Shown here: in pieces, positions 27,173 to 35,287 of the stretch | Layout: each line of letters starts with the position of its first letter | Numbering within the stretch: position 1 is the first letter of the stretch | From: Dyadobacter soli | GTDB lineage: Bacteria; Bacteroidota; Bacteroidia; Cytophagales; Spirosomataceae | Direction of reading: 5' to 3' | Length of the DNA: 64,000 nucleotides | NCBI RefSeq assembly: GCF_900101885.1 | Contig: NZ_FNAN01000009.1 | Coordinates: forward strand, 248,001-312,000 | Program-made: the position numbers and the translations under genes | Notes under the pieces: model-generated | What the model was told of the DNA's origin: nothing | The model's database searches: none | The model's input: only the letters and a program-made list of their open reading frames with translations

Positions 27173-28321
27173 ATGAAAGTCTATCTGGACAATGCGGCGA
27201 CGACGCAGCTGGACCCCGAAGTCCTGGAAGCAATGCTGCCGCTGATGACCGAGCAATTCGGCAATCCCTCTTCCATACATTCTTACGGCCGCGCCGTACG
27301 TTCATCCATCGAGCGCGCCCGCAAAAGCATTGCAGCCATTTTAAACGCGGCGCCTGCCGAGATATTTTTCACCTCAGGCGGTACCGAAGCCGATAATACG
27401 GCTATCCGTTCCAGTATCGAGACATTTGGCCTTACACACGCCATTACCTCGCGCATCGAGCACCACGCCGTGCTGCATACCCTGGAGCATTTGAAAAAGC
27501 TGGGCATTATCGAGCTGAGTTTTGTGAATCTGAATGCAAAAGGGGAGGTAGATCTCGGGCATCTGGACGCTTTGCTCGCTTCCAAACCGCGTTCATTGGT
27601 ATCGTTAATGCATGGTAACAATGAAATCGGCAACCTGCTCGACCTGGAAGCTGCCGGCGACATTTGTGAAAAGTACGACGCCATTTTTCACTGCGACACC
27701 GTGCAGACGATGGGCCATTACCGCCACGACCTGCAAAAGCTGAAAACGAATTTCATCGTCGGCGCGGCGCACAAATTCAATGGGCCGAAAGGCATCGGAT
27801 TTTTGTACATGCGTCCGGGCATTAAGATCAATCCTTTCGTACACGGGGGCGCGCAGGAGCGTAACATGCGCGGGGGCACGGAGAACATTTACGGCATCGT
27901 AGGCCTGGCGAAGGCATTGGAAATCGCTTACCGCGATATGGACTCGCACCGCACGCATATCGAGAGCCTGAAAAGCCGCATGATCGGGAAGCTGAAAGAT
28001 GGTATTGAAGGCGTCGCATTCAATGGCAACTCGGCTGACCTCGACAAAAGCCTATACACGGTGCTGAATGTAAGCCTGCCGCCGTCGGATATCAGCGATA
28101 TGCTGCTGTTCAACCTCGACATTGCCGGAATCGCTGTTTCAGGCGGTAGCGCGTGTTCAAGCGGTACCGACATCGGTTCACACGTTTTGAATGAGCTTAG
28201 AATCGATGAAAACCGTGCTAACGTGCGTTTCTCGTTTGGTAAGTACAATACCGAAGCGGAGATCGATTACGCGGCGGAGACTTTGATTGGTCTTTACAAG
28301 AAAGAAAGTGTTATTCTCTAA
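27173..28321 (+). CDS. Cysteine desulfurase (NifS/IscS family)
   Basis: A 382-residue PLP enzyme, class V aminotransferase fold. It releases sulfur from cysteine for Fe-S cluster and thio-cofactor assembly. The start VYLDNAATTQ, FGNPSSIHSYGR, FTSGGTEADN, AAHKFNGPKG (PLP lysine) and the sulfur-accepting SGGSACSSG are visible. The short catalytic loop fits NifS/IscS, not SufS. ATG 27173 starts right at the conserved N terminus; upstream codons from 27119 are not typical. It follows glmM closely and precedes a two-way terminator. Single enzyme copy, with no isc genes adjacent. Confidence 0.93.
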   Translation: MKVYLDNAATTQLDPEVLEAMLPLMTEQFGNPSSIHSYGRAVRSSIERARKSIAAILNAAPAEIFFTSGGTEADNTAIRSSIETFGLTHAITSRIEHHAVLHTLEHLKKLGIIELSFVNLNAKGEVDLGHLDALLASKPRSLVSLMHGNNEIGNLLDLEAAGDICEKYDAIFHCDTVQTMGHYRHDLQKLKTNFIVGAAHKFNGPKGIGFLYMRPGIKINPFVHGGAQERNMRGGTENIYGIVGLAKALEIAYRDMDSHRTHIESLKSRMIGKLKDGIEGVAFNGNSADLDKSLYTVLNVSLPPSDISDMLLFNLDIAGIAVSGGSACSSGTDIGSHVLNELRIDENRANVRFSFGKYNTEAEIDYAAETLIGLYKKESVIL

Positions 28322-28381
28322 TCGGGCATGAGTCTCTCAAAGCGATAATTTTCAATTAAAAGTATTACCGCATAAAAAGCC

Positions 28382-28415
28382 AAAACCCGGCCCCTGAATC
28401 AGGAGGCCGGGTTTT
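28382..28415. terminator. Bidirectional hairpin terminator
   Basis: AAAACCCGGCC (28382-28392) pairs perfectly over 11 bp with GGCCGGGTTTT (28405-28415), flanked by T-rich and A-rich ends. The right arm is inside the last codons of hemH. Confidence 0.8.
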
Positions 28416-29472
28416 TAATGATATCTTCAAGGCATTCGACCCAGATGTCGGAGTCGTTGAGACTTTCGACGAGCTGCCAATGCTGGCCGCCTTCTTTTTC
28501 GAACAACTCCTTGTATTCTTCTCCTACTTCGATCGTCGTTTCCAGGCAGTCGGCTACAAATGCCGGGGAGAATGCTAACGCGCTTTTGACGCCTTTTTTC
28601 GTCAGTTCAGGGATTACTTCGTCGGTATAAGGCTTGATCCAGGGATTCTTGCCCAACCGAGACTGGAAGCAGGTCGTATACTTACCTTCGGGAATACCCA
28701 TTCCTTTCACGAGCAAACGCGTTGTTTCAAAACATTGGGCGCGGTAGCAATGCTGGTTGCGGTGATCGAGCTTATCGCAGCAGCTGCCGAACTGGCAAAA
28801 ATGGCCGGTAACATCGCCTTTCGTAATCTGCCGCTCGGGCAGGCCGTGGTAGCTGAATACGAAATGGTCGTAATCGTGCTGTGCCATGTATTTTTTACCC
28901 AGATCCACAAAACCCTTGACGAATTTCGGGTGTTCGAGGAAGCGGTTCACAAACCGGATTTCCGGCAGCACCTCCCAGTCTTTCACCACGCGCATTACCT
29001 CCTTATATACCGAACCGGTAGAGGCCGAAGCATATTGCGGGAAGAATGGTACCACGATGATTTCGGTCAAACATTCCTTACGCAATGCGGTAAGGGCTTT
29101 TTCAATGCTCGGGTTCTGATAACGCATTGCCAGTTCGACGATGTAATCTTCACCCAGCACCGTTTGCAGCTTATCTTTTACCGAATACCCGTACGTTTTC
29201 AACGGAGAGCCATCGGGCCGCCAGAGTTGTTTGTAAACTTTCGCAGACTTGGGTGCGCGGAATGGCGCAATGATGAGGTTGATCAGGAACCAGCGGTTAA
29301 CATATGGAATGTCAATCACACGCTCATCCATCAGGAACTGGCGCAGGTATTTGCGCACGTCGGGCACCGACGGGCTGTCGGGCGTGCCCAGGTTCACAAT
29401 CAGTACGCCGGTTTTGCGGACTTCATTTAGAGTAGTAGTATCGAAGGGTTGAGCCAATGTGGTTGTACTCAT
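28399..29472 (-). CDS. hemH: Ferrochelatase
   Basis: A 357-residue enzyme that inserts ferrous iron into protoporphyrin IX (or a coproporphyrin form) in the last part of haem synthesis. The opening GVLIVNLGTPDSPSV, PFFPQYASASTGS and FSYHGLPERQ (catalytic His) are clear, and SPAFVADCLETTIE is near the end. A cysteine-rich insert, GHFCQFGSCCDKLDHRNQHCYRAQC, suggests a structural metal or Fe-S site as in some bacterial ferrochelatases. It is probably monocistronic, with its own promoter overlapping the end of argF'. Confidence 0.95.
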   Translation of the reverse strand: MSTTTLAQPFDTTTLNEVRKTGVLIVNLGTPDSPSVPDVRKYLRQFLMDERVIDIPYVNRWFLINLIIAPFRAPKSAKVYKQLWRPDGSPLKTYGYSVKDKLQTVLGEDYIVELAMRYQNPSIEKALTALRKECLTEIIVVPFFPQYASASTGSVYKEVMRVVKDWEVLPEIRFVNRFLEHPKFVKGFVDLGKKYMAQHDYDHFVFSYHGLPERQITKGDVTGHFCQFGSCCDKLDHRNQHCYRAQCFETTRLLVKGMGIPEGKYTTCFQSRLGKNPWIKPYTDEVIPELTKKGVKSALAFSPAFVADCLETTIEVGEEYKELFEKEGGQHWQLVESLNDSDIWVECLEDIIKNPAS

Positions 29473-29538
29473 TTCAAATTCAGTTTCATGATGCGGAGCC
29501 GACCGCGTGCGACAGGCTCCTTTTGTATTTCAGTCTTG

Positions 29539-29565
29539 CAAAAATAGCAATTACAATCCTAACAA
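29539..29565 (-). promoter_or_regulatory. Bacteroidota-type promoter for hemH
   Basis: On the minus strand, TTG (29565-29563) and TATTTTTG (29546-29539) are separated by 16 nt. The upstream box lies in the last codons of the argF' gene, so the promoter is embedded in a coding end. Confidence 0.5.
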
Positions 29566-30498
29566 GACCTCTTTCAACGCCGCCTGCGCCGACCATTCAC
29601 GGTTGGCAGCCTGCTCGATCACCAGCGAGCGCGGGCCGTCGAGTACTTCGTCGGCCACCTTCATATTCCGGCGTACGGGCAGGCAATGCATAAATTTGCC
29701 GTTGTCAGTCAAAGCCATTTTGGCTTCGGTAATCATCCAGGAAGGATCGGTATTCAAAACCTGGCCATAGCTGTTGTATGACGACCAGTTTTTGCCATAA
29801 ACAAAATCTGCGCCTTCCAATGCTTTGTCCTGGTCGTAAATCACCTGGCCTTTGCCTACGAAATCGGGCGAAAGATCGTAACCTTCCGGGTGTGTTATCA
29901 CGAATTCTACGTCCATCGGGTTCATCCATTCGCAGAACGAGTTGGCAACGGCCTGCGGCAACGCCTTGAAATGCGGCAGCCAGGTAAGGACCACTTTCGG
30001 GCGTTTTTTGAGCTTGAATTCTTCGATTGTAATGCAGTCGGCCAGCGACTGCAGCGGGTGGCGCGTCGCCGATTCGAGGTTTATGATCGGTACCTGCGCG
30101 TATTTTTTGAACTGCTGAAAAACGATTTCCGCGTAATCCTTATCACGGTCCTGCAAGCCCGCAAACGAGCGGATGCCGATGATGTCGCAATAGCTGCCGA
30201 TCACCGCCGCCGCCTCTTTCACGTGCTCCGCCTTATCGCCATTCATGATCACACCCTCTTCCATTTCCAGTCCCCAGCCATCCTGGCCGACATTCATCGT
30301 AATCACATTCAAGCCGAGGTTTTGGGCAGCTTTCTGCGTGCTGATCCTTGTCCTCAAACTCGAATTGAAAAACAACAGTCCTATGGTTTTGTTTTTCCCA
30401 AGCGCCTGGTCTGCAAACGGATCTCGTTTGGCTGCAATGCCGCTGCTGATGAGCTGGGGGAGGTCGGTGACGTCTTTAATGGAAAGAAAGTGTTTCAT
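29551..30498 (-). CDS. argF': N-acyl-L-ornithine carbamoyltransferase (ArgF' type)
   Basis: A 315-residue transcarbamylase of arginine synthesis. Carbamoyl phosphate is bound by FFNSSLRTR (43-51); HPLQSLAD and HCLPVRRN are also conserved. The protein is nearly collinear with the Bacteroides succinylornithine transcarbamylase, which uses N-succinylornithine instead of ornithine. In that enzyme residue 90 is Pro; the acetylornithine type has Glu there, and this protein has Ala90, so the acyl group used is open. It is downstream of argD and argC. A lysine-rich opening to SIKDVTDLPQLI is typical. Confidence 0.9.
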   Translation of the reverse strand: MKHFLSIKDVTDLPQLISSGIAAKRDPFADQALGKNKTIGLLFFNSSLRTRISTQKAAQNLGLNVITMNVGQDGWGLEMEEGVIMNGDKAEHVKEAAAVIGSYCDIIGIRSFAGLQDRDKDYAEIVFQQFKKYAQVPIINLESATRHPLQSLADCITIEEFKLKKRPKVVLTWLPHFKALPQAVANSFCEWMNPMDVEFVITHPEGYDLSPDFVGKGQVIYDQDKALEGADFVYGKNWSSYNSYGQVLNTDPSWMITEAKMALTDNGKFMHCLPVRRNMKVADEVLDGPRSLVIEQAANREWSAQAALKEVLLGL

Positions 30499-30568
30499 TC
30501 AGGTTAAAATTTCGGAGACAGGTGTTCCTATTCTCAACTGGGACAAGGATGGTATTAGTTCAAAAAAA

Positions 30569-31705
30569 TCACTCAGCCGCGACAGATACTTCTTTTTTCA
30601 ATGCTTCGAGGAACAGATCGGCCTCTGTTTGGGTCAATGCGAGCGATGGCAGCAAGCGAATCGTGTTCGCGCCGGCCACGCCTGTGAACATTTTGTGTTC
30701 AAACAAAAGCTTGTTGCGCAGGTCTTTCACCGGGTAGTCAAACTCGATCCCGATCATCAGCCCGCGGCCTCTCAATTCTTTATATCCACCAATCGCTTTA
30801 ATGCCTTCGAACAGGTAATCCCCGATCTCGGCCGCATTCGCGATGAGGTTTTCTTCTTTCATAATGTCCAGCACCGCCACGCCCGCCGCGCAAGCCAGGT
30901 GGTTGCCGCCGAATGTTGTTCCAAGCAAGCCGTAGCTGGCTTTGAATTTAGGAGAAATCAATATTCCGCCGATCGGGAAGCCGTTGCCCATGCCTTTCGC
31001 CATCGACATAATGTCCGGCTCGATGCCGCTGAACTGGTGCGAGAAGAACTTGCCCGTCCGCCCGTAGCCGCATTGCACGCTGTCGAGGATGAGTATCGCG
31101 CCCGTTTCGTCGCATTTACGTCTTAATGTTTGTAAAAATTCATCTGTACACACATTGATACCGCCCACACCCTGAATGCCTTCCACGATCACCGCGCACA
31201 CCTCATCGGTAATGCCTGCCTTAGCCGCAGCCGCGTCGTTGAATGGCAGAAACGTCACGTGCTCCTTGTAATTCACAGGCGCCACGATCGACGGGTTGTC
31301 CGTCGCCGCCACCGCACCGGCCGTCCGGCCGTGGAACGACTTCGTGAAGGAAATGACCTTCGTTCTGCCGTTGTGGAAAGAAGCCAGTTTCAATGCATTC
31401 TCATTCGCTTCCGCGCCGGAGTTGCAGAGGAACAGTTTATAGTCAGGATAGCCCGATAGCTCACCCAACTTCTCCGCCAGCTCTTCCTGAATGGAGATTT
31501 TCACGGAATTGGAATAAAAACTGATCGCATTCAGCTGCTTCGTCAGCTTATCCACATAATAAGGATGGCAATGGCCAACCGAAATCACCGCGTGGCCGCC
31601 GTAAAGATCGAGGTACTTGGTCCCGTTCTGGTCCCAGAGGTAACTGCCCTCGGCTTTCACCGGTTCTATATCGTAAATGGGGTAGACGTCAAAGAGGTGT
31701 GACAT
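30569..31705 (-). CDS. argD: N-acylornithine aminotransferase (class III, PLP)
   Basis: A 378-residue aminotransferase converting N-acylglutamate semialdehyde and glutamate to N-acylornithine. It has YLDLYGGHAVISVGHCHP near the start, LCNSGAEANENALKLA, DSVQCGYGRTGKFFSHQ and MSMAKGMGNGFPIGG (PLP lysine), then GTTFGGNHLACAAG. The ATG 31705 (MSHLFDVYP) fits the family; the longer reading up to 31897 overlaps argC in another frame and is not used. It lies 32 bp after argC and upstream of argF'. Confidence 0.92.
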   Translation of the reverse strand: MSHLFDVYPIYDIEPVKAEGSYLWDQNGTKYLDLYGGHAVISVGHCHPYYVDKLTKQLNAISFYSNSVKISIQEELAEKLGELSGYPDYKLFLCNSGAEANENALKLASFHNGRTKVISFTKSFHGRTAGAVAATDNPSIVAPVNYKEHVTFLPFNDAAAAKAGITDEVCAVIVEGIQGVGGINVCTDEFLQTLRRKCDETGAILILDSVQCGYGRTGKFFSHQFSGIEPDIMSMAKGMGNGFPIGGILISPKFKASYGLLGTTFGGNHLACAAGVAVLDIMKEENLIANAAEIGDYLFEGIKAIGGYKELRGRGLMIGIEFDYPVKDLRNKLLFEHKMFTGVAGANTIRLLPSLALTQTEADLFLEALKKEVSVAAE

Positions 31706-31737
31706 TGTCTGATCTTCGTTAAGATTCGAAAAATGAA

Positions 31738-32745
31738 TTAAAACGCCGGCGCTTTCAACCGCAGCCCTGCATCTTCCGGCAGGCCGAAAAGCAGGTTCAT
31801 ATTCTGCACCGCTTGTCCCGACGCGCCTTTGGTAAGGTTGTCGATAATGCTCGTGATCAGCAGTTGGCCGTCGTGCACTTCCAGGTGAACGAAGCATTTA
31901 TTGGTATTCACGATCTGCTTCAAATCGATCGGCGTGTCGCTTACGTGCGTGAACGGGTGCGAGGCGTAAAAGTCTTTGTAAATAGCCTTCGCTTCCTCCA
32001 AAGTGCCTTCATAACGCGTGTACACGTTAGCGATGATGCCGCGTGTGTAATCGCCGCGGTACGGCACGAAGTTCACCGGCTTATCAAATTCAGCCTGCAA
32101 CTTGCCGAAAGTCATTTTGATCTCCGTCAAATGCTGGTGCGAGAATGCCTTGTAAATCGACATGTTATTGTTCCGCCACGTGAAATGCGTAGTCGCGCTC
32201 AATGCCTGTCCGGCGCCCGTGCTGCCTGTAACCGCACTTACGTGAACTTCGTCCTGTATCAAACCTGCATGAGCGAGCGGCAAAACAGCCAACTCAATGC
32301 TCGTTGCGAAACAGCCTGGATTAGCGATTTTCGTAGCGCCTTTGATCTGCTCGCGTTGCAATTCCGGCAAGCCATAAACAAAGCCATTCGACTCATCCCG
32401 GAAATCTGTGCTAAGGTCAATTACCTTAACGCTTTCTGGTAATTGATATTCATCCAGAAACTTCTTCGACTCACCATGGCCGGAGCAAAGAAAAATCGCA
32501 TTCAAACCTTCCTGATCCAGCAATGGCTGAATGTCGTCGCCGGAAAATACCAGTTCCGTATCACCCAGCAGATCCGTATGCGTCGCGTAAACAGGCTTGC
32601 CCGCCTGGCTTTTGCTATGCGCGAAAGTGATGTTGACGTTCGGGTGGTTTACCAGTATTCTGAGCAACTCTCCGCCAGTGTAACCGGCTGCGCCTATAAT
32701 GCCGACGTTCAGAGTGTTTATGAGTTTATGAGTTAATGTGTCCAT
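31738..32745 (-). CDS. argC: N-acyl-gamma-glutamyl-phosphate reductase
   Basis: A 335-residue NADPH-dependent reductase, third step of arginine synthesis. NVGIIGAAGYTGG (about 13-25) binds the cofactor, and NPGCFATSIELAVLPL carries the catalytic Cys. GSTGAGQALS and HQHLTEIKM are also typical. The N terminus is unusual: the first dozen residues (MDTLTHKLINTL) precede the motif that normally starts the protein, and are encoded by an inverted-repeat arm (32713-32735). The start is 4 nt after the stop of the four-helix-bundle gene. Likely translated in one transcript with argG. Confidence 0.92.
   Translation of the reverse strand: MDTLTHKLINTLNVGIIGAAGYTGGELLRILVNHPNVNITFAHSKSQAGKPVYATHTDLLGDTELVFSGDDIQPLLDQEGLNAIFLCSGHGESKKFLDEYQLPESVKVIDLSTDFRDESNGFVYGLPELQREQIKGATKIANPGCFATSIELAVLPLAHAGLIQDEVHVSAVTGSTGAGQALSATTHFTWRNNNMSIYKAFSHQHLTEIKMTFGKLQAEFDKPVNFVPYRGDYTRGIIANVYTRYEGTLEEAKAIYKDFYASHPFTHVSDTPIDLKQIVNTNKCFVHLEVHDGQLLITSIIDNLTKGASGQAVQNMNLLFGLPEDAGLRLKAPAF
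32713..32735. repeat. Left arm of inverted repeat flanking the four-helix-bundle gene
   Basis: AGTGTTTATGAGTTTATGAGTTA. Its last 13 bases (32723-32735) are perfectly complementary to 33118-33130, and the rest pairs with 33131-33139 with a small indel. The arm itself repeats the word GTTTATGA and encodes the N terminus of ArgC. Confidence 0.8.
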
Positions 32746-32749
32746 ATTT

Positions 32750-33112
32750 TTAGTCTTGTGAAGAGCGCACTGTTTTAAAAAGAGAAATAAGCATTGCTTT
32801 AATTTCTTTTATTTCCACATCACGACTCTCAAATACTTCACTAGTGATGTAACTGAGGTCTTTTGAAAGCAAAAGATAGTATTCCGTTTCATGAAGAGAC
32901 CCCAATGATATTTGAAAAAACTTTGCAATGTCAAGTATCCCTTTCTTGCCACAGCCTTCGGCCAGATTGGCTGGTACCGACACTGCGGAACGCCGCATTT
33001 GAGATATGAGTCCGAATGTTTCGGTTTTCGGGAAGTCATCGGTTAGCTTGTAAACCTCGAGTACAAATGCATGAGACTTTTGCCAAACCCTTAACTCCTG
33101 ATAATTTTGCAT
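32750..33112 (-). CDS. Four-helix-bundle protein, S23 / 23S rRNA intervening-sequence type
   Basis: A 120-residue small basic-acidic helical protein. The start YQELRVWQKSHAFVLEVYKLTDDFPKTE, the middle QMRRSAVSVPANLAEGCG and LGSLHETEYYLLLSKDL are hallmarks of the S23 family encoded inside some 23S rRNA intervening sequences; retroelement Avd proteins share the fold. Function of stand-alone copies is unknown. It interrupts argG and argC and is bracketed by complementary inverted arms (32713-32735 and 33118-33139), so the unit looks inserted. It ends 4 nt before argC. No reverse transcriptase is in the window. Confidence 0.9.
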   Translation of the reverse strand: MQNYQELRVWQKSHAFVLEVYKLTDDFPKTETFGLISQMRRSAVSVPANLAEGCGKKGILDIAKFFQISLGSLHETEYYLLLSKDLSYITSEVFESRDVEIKEIKAMLISLFKTVRSSQD

Positions 33113-33117
33113 TCGAA

Positions 33118-33139
33118 TAACTCATAAACTTTAAACACT
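33118..33139. repeat. Right arm of inverted repeat flanking the four-helix-bundle gene
   Basis: TAACTCATAAACT (33118-33130), the exact inverse of 32723-32735, continues as TTAAACACT. It lies in the 35-bp gap between the argG stop and the four-helix-bundle start. Confidence 0.8.
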
Positions 33140-33147
33140 AAACTCAT

Positions 33148-34350
33148 TTACTTTTCCACCGAATCACTCACCTTCCCATAAATCATCACCTGGTTCGAAG
33201 CCACTTTCGAGAAGCCGCGGACGTCATCACCGGTCCAGGCGTTGTTCATTTCGCCGTAGCTACCGAATTTCGATGACATCAGGTCGTATGACGACTCGAT
33301 ACCCTCTACATGGAAGCGGTGTGGCGCGAGGTAAACATGCACCTGACCCGTCACGTGCGACTGCGTATCCGCAAGGAACGTTTCGATATTACGCATTACC
33401 GGCTCTACAAACTGCCCTTTGTGCAGCAAGCTGCCGTACCAGTTCGAAAGCTGCTCTTTCCAATACAACTGCTGTTCTGTCAAAACATGCTTTTCAAGCT
33501 GATGGTGCGCTTTGATAATGATCAGCGGAGCAGCAGCTTCGAAACCAACGCGGCCTTTAATGCCAATAATCGTGTCACCCACGTGAATATCCCGGCCGAT
33601 TCCGAACGGCTGAGCGATCTCTGCCAGTTTTTGAATAGCAGTTACCGAATTTTCGAAAGTTTCGCCCGCAACGCCTTTCAATTCACCTTCTACAAAATCC
33701 AAAGTAATGCGCTCCGGCTCTGTTTTGGTGATTTGCGTAGGCCATGCCGATTCGGGCAGGTATTGATCGGAGGTCAATGTTTCTTTGCCACCTACCGAGG
33801 TTCCCCAAAGACCTTTGTTGATGCTGTATGCAGCCTTGGTCCAGTCGCGGGAAACGCCTTTTGCTGTCAGATACTCAATTTCCGCCTCGCGTGAAAGTTT
33901 CAAATCGCGGATCGGCGTGATGATTTCGGCATCCGGCACGATAATGCGGAATGCCATATCGAAACGCACCTGGTCGTTACCTGCGCCTGTGCTCCCGTGC
34001 GCGATCGCGCTCGCACCGATTTCTTTGGCATATTCAGCCACAGCTACCGCCTGGAAAATACGCTCGGCACTTACCGAAAGCGGGTAAGTGTTGTTTTTGA
34101 GAATGTTACCGAAAATCAGGTATTTGATACAGTCGTTATAGTACTCCTTGGTTTTGGAAACCGTAGCATGTTGCTTCACACCCAAAGCATAGGCATTCGC
34201 TTCGATCGTTTTCAGCTCTTCGTCCGAAAAACCACCGGTGTCAACCAAAACCGAATACACCTCGTAACCTCTGTCTTCGGCTAAATATTTTACACAAAAG
34301 GAGGTATCAAGTCCCCCTGAAAACGCTAATACTACTTTGGGCTGTGACAT
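33148..34350 (-). CDS. argG: Argininosuccinate synthase
   Basis: A 400-residue enzyme joining citrulline and aspartate with ATP hydrolysis to AMP. It opens with VVLAFSGGLDTSFCVKYL, the PP-loop ATP site; SAIAHGSTGAGNDQVRFD and ENSVTAIQKLAEIAQPFGIG are present. The C-terminal part (APHRFHVEGIESSYDLM) differs from enteric ArgG but fits the Bacteroidota type. It follows the HigBA pair by 55 bp, and is separated from argC by the S23-type insert. It probably starts the argG-argC-argD-argF' run. Confidence 0.94.
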   Translation of the reverse strand: MSQPKVVLAFSGGLDTSFCVKYLAEDRGYEVYSVLVDTGGFSDEELKTIEANAYALGVKQHATVSKTKEYYNDCIKYLIFGNILKNNTYPLSVSAERIFQAVAVAEYAKEIGASAIAHGSTGAGNDQVRFDMAFRIIVPDAEIITPIRDLKLSREAEIEYLTAKGVSRDWTKAAYSINKGLWGTSVGGKETLTSDQYLPESAWPTQITKTEPERITLDFVEGELKGVAGETFENSVTAIQKLAEIAQPFGIGRDIHVGDTIIGIKGRVGFEAAAPLIIIKAHHQLEKHVLTEQQLYWKEQLSNWYGSLLHKGQFVEPVMRNIETFLADTQSHVTGQVHVYLAPHRFHVEGIESSYDLMSSKFGSYGEMNNAWTGDDVRGFSKVASNQVMIYGKVSDSVEK

Positions 34351-34405
34351 TATTTGTATGGTATGGATACTGATTCTAAAACTGTTATCTATCTAAAACT
34401 GAAAT

Positions 34406-34810
34406 TCAACTGGCTGCCAGAAGCGTTTCCGCCGGTATACCCAGGTTTTTGCTGATTTCCCTGATCATCTTGATAGTCAGGTTCCTCTTTTTGTTCAAAA
34501 CTTCTGAAACTCTGTTCTCCCCGCCGAAATAGGGGGCGACGTCTTTCCTGCTCAAATGCAGCTGCTCCATCCGCTCCTTGATTGCTTCGATCGGGTCGGG
34601 TTTTGGCATTGGATAATGCTTTTTTTCGTAATCGATCGCTAGAACGGTAATCGCTTCCAGGATATCGAGCGCCTTCTTTCGCTCTGCTTCATCTTCCAGC
34701 AAATCGGCGTCCATCAATGCATTGATTACCTTGTCAGCTTCCTCGAAGTCGGCCTGACTGGTGATCGGCTTGATGGTGATCTCATCTATATTGATTGCTA
34801 ATGCTTTCAT
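34406..34810 (-). CDS. higA: HigA-type antitoxin with HTH domain
   Basis: A 134-residue antitoxin. The C-terminal XRE-like helix-turn-helix (about 75-130, with LSRKDVAPYFGGENRVSEVLNKKRNLTIKMIREISKNLG) binds DNA; the N-terminal ~60 residues are acidic and likely wrap the toxin. It follows the toxin gene by 13 bp, the reversed order typical of higBA. The antitoxin-toxin complex normally represses the operon. Both genes sit directly upstream of argG, so their transcript could run into the arginine genes. Confidence 0.88.
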   Translation of the reverse strand: MKALAINIDEITIKPITSQADFEEADKVINALMDADLLEDEAERKKALDILEAITVLAIDYEKKHYPMPKPDPIEAIKERMEQLHLSRKDVAPYFGGENRVSEVLNKKRNLTIKMIREISKNLGIPAETLLAAS

Positions 34811-34823
34811 TATCTGTGATCTA

Positions 34824-35120
34824 CTAGATATTCTTAATGTCTGTTATCTTGTCGTAATTGTTATGACTTCCGATAAATCTTACAAAAACCAGTTGCCTCT
34901 CATATTCGAACTTGGCAATCAGCCTATACTTGTTATGAGTGATATTAAACACAATCCTGCCGTTTCCAACAGTATCGGCATTCTTGAAAAACCGGATCAC
35001 TTCGTTGGGGTTTTGGAAGCTGTTTTTTTCAACGGCGTCATGCCAAAATTCCAATGCGGGACGTGCGTCCGGATGCTGATCCCAAAATGTTCGTAGTGTG
35101 CCTCGTGTGAATATCCTCAT
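34824..35120 (-). CDS. higB: HigB-type mRNA interferase toxin
   Basis: A 98-residue toxin of the HigB family, related to RelE; such proteins cut mRNA on the ribosome. RIFTRGTLRTFWDQHPDARPALEFW is the family opening, and NTHNKYRLIAKFEYERQLVFVRFIGSHNNYDKI (mid to C-terminal) the core sheet with its conserved His and Tyr near the end. ATG 35120 is used because upstream codons (from 35141) add a non-conserved MRTFAVG. A terminator hairpin (35207-35250) separates it from the acetyltransferase upstream. Confidence 0.88.
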   Translation of the reverse strand: MRIFTRGTLRTFWDQHPDARPALEFWHDAVEKNSFQNPNEVIRFFKNADTVGNGRIVFNITHNKYRLIAKFEYERQLVFVRFIGSHNNYDKITDIKNI

Positions 35121-35206
35121 ACCGACCGCAAAAGTACGCAAACTTGCCGGAATCGCGTTCCCAAACCGGGAAAAGCTGCTGGCGGTCGGCTTATTGACTT
35201 TCGCAA

Positions 35207-35250
35207 AAATACCCCGCCGCAGTCCTTTTCGGTTGCCGGGCGGGGTATTT
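35207..35250 (-). terminator. Rho-independent terminator after the GNAT gene
   Basis: AAATACCCCGCC (35207-35218) pairs perfectly over 12 bp with GGCGGGGTATTT (35239-35250). On the minus strand it is followed by TTTTTG. It would end the acetyltransferase transcript before higBA. Confidence 0.75.
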
Positions 35251-35287
35251 AAATAAGATACTAAAATCTATCAAAGTGTGCGGCACA

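Noticed and set aside
30569..31897. Extended N terminus of the argD reading frame
   Set aside because: The extra 64 residues overlap argC in another frame and are Arg-rich shadow sequence; ATG 31705 fits the family start.
32750..33112. Accessory (Avd) gene of a diversity-generating retroelement
   Set aside because: The fold is shared, but no reverse transcriptase, template or variable repeat is in the window.
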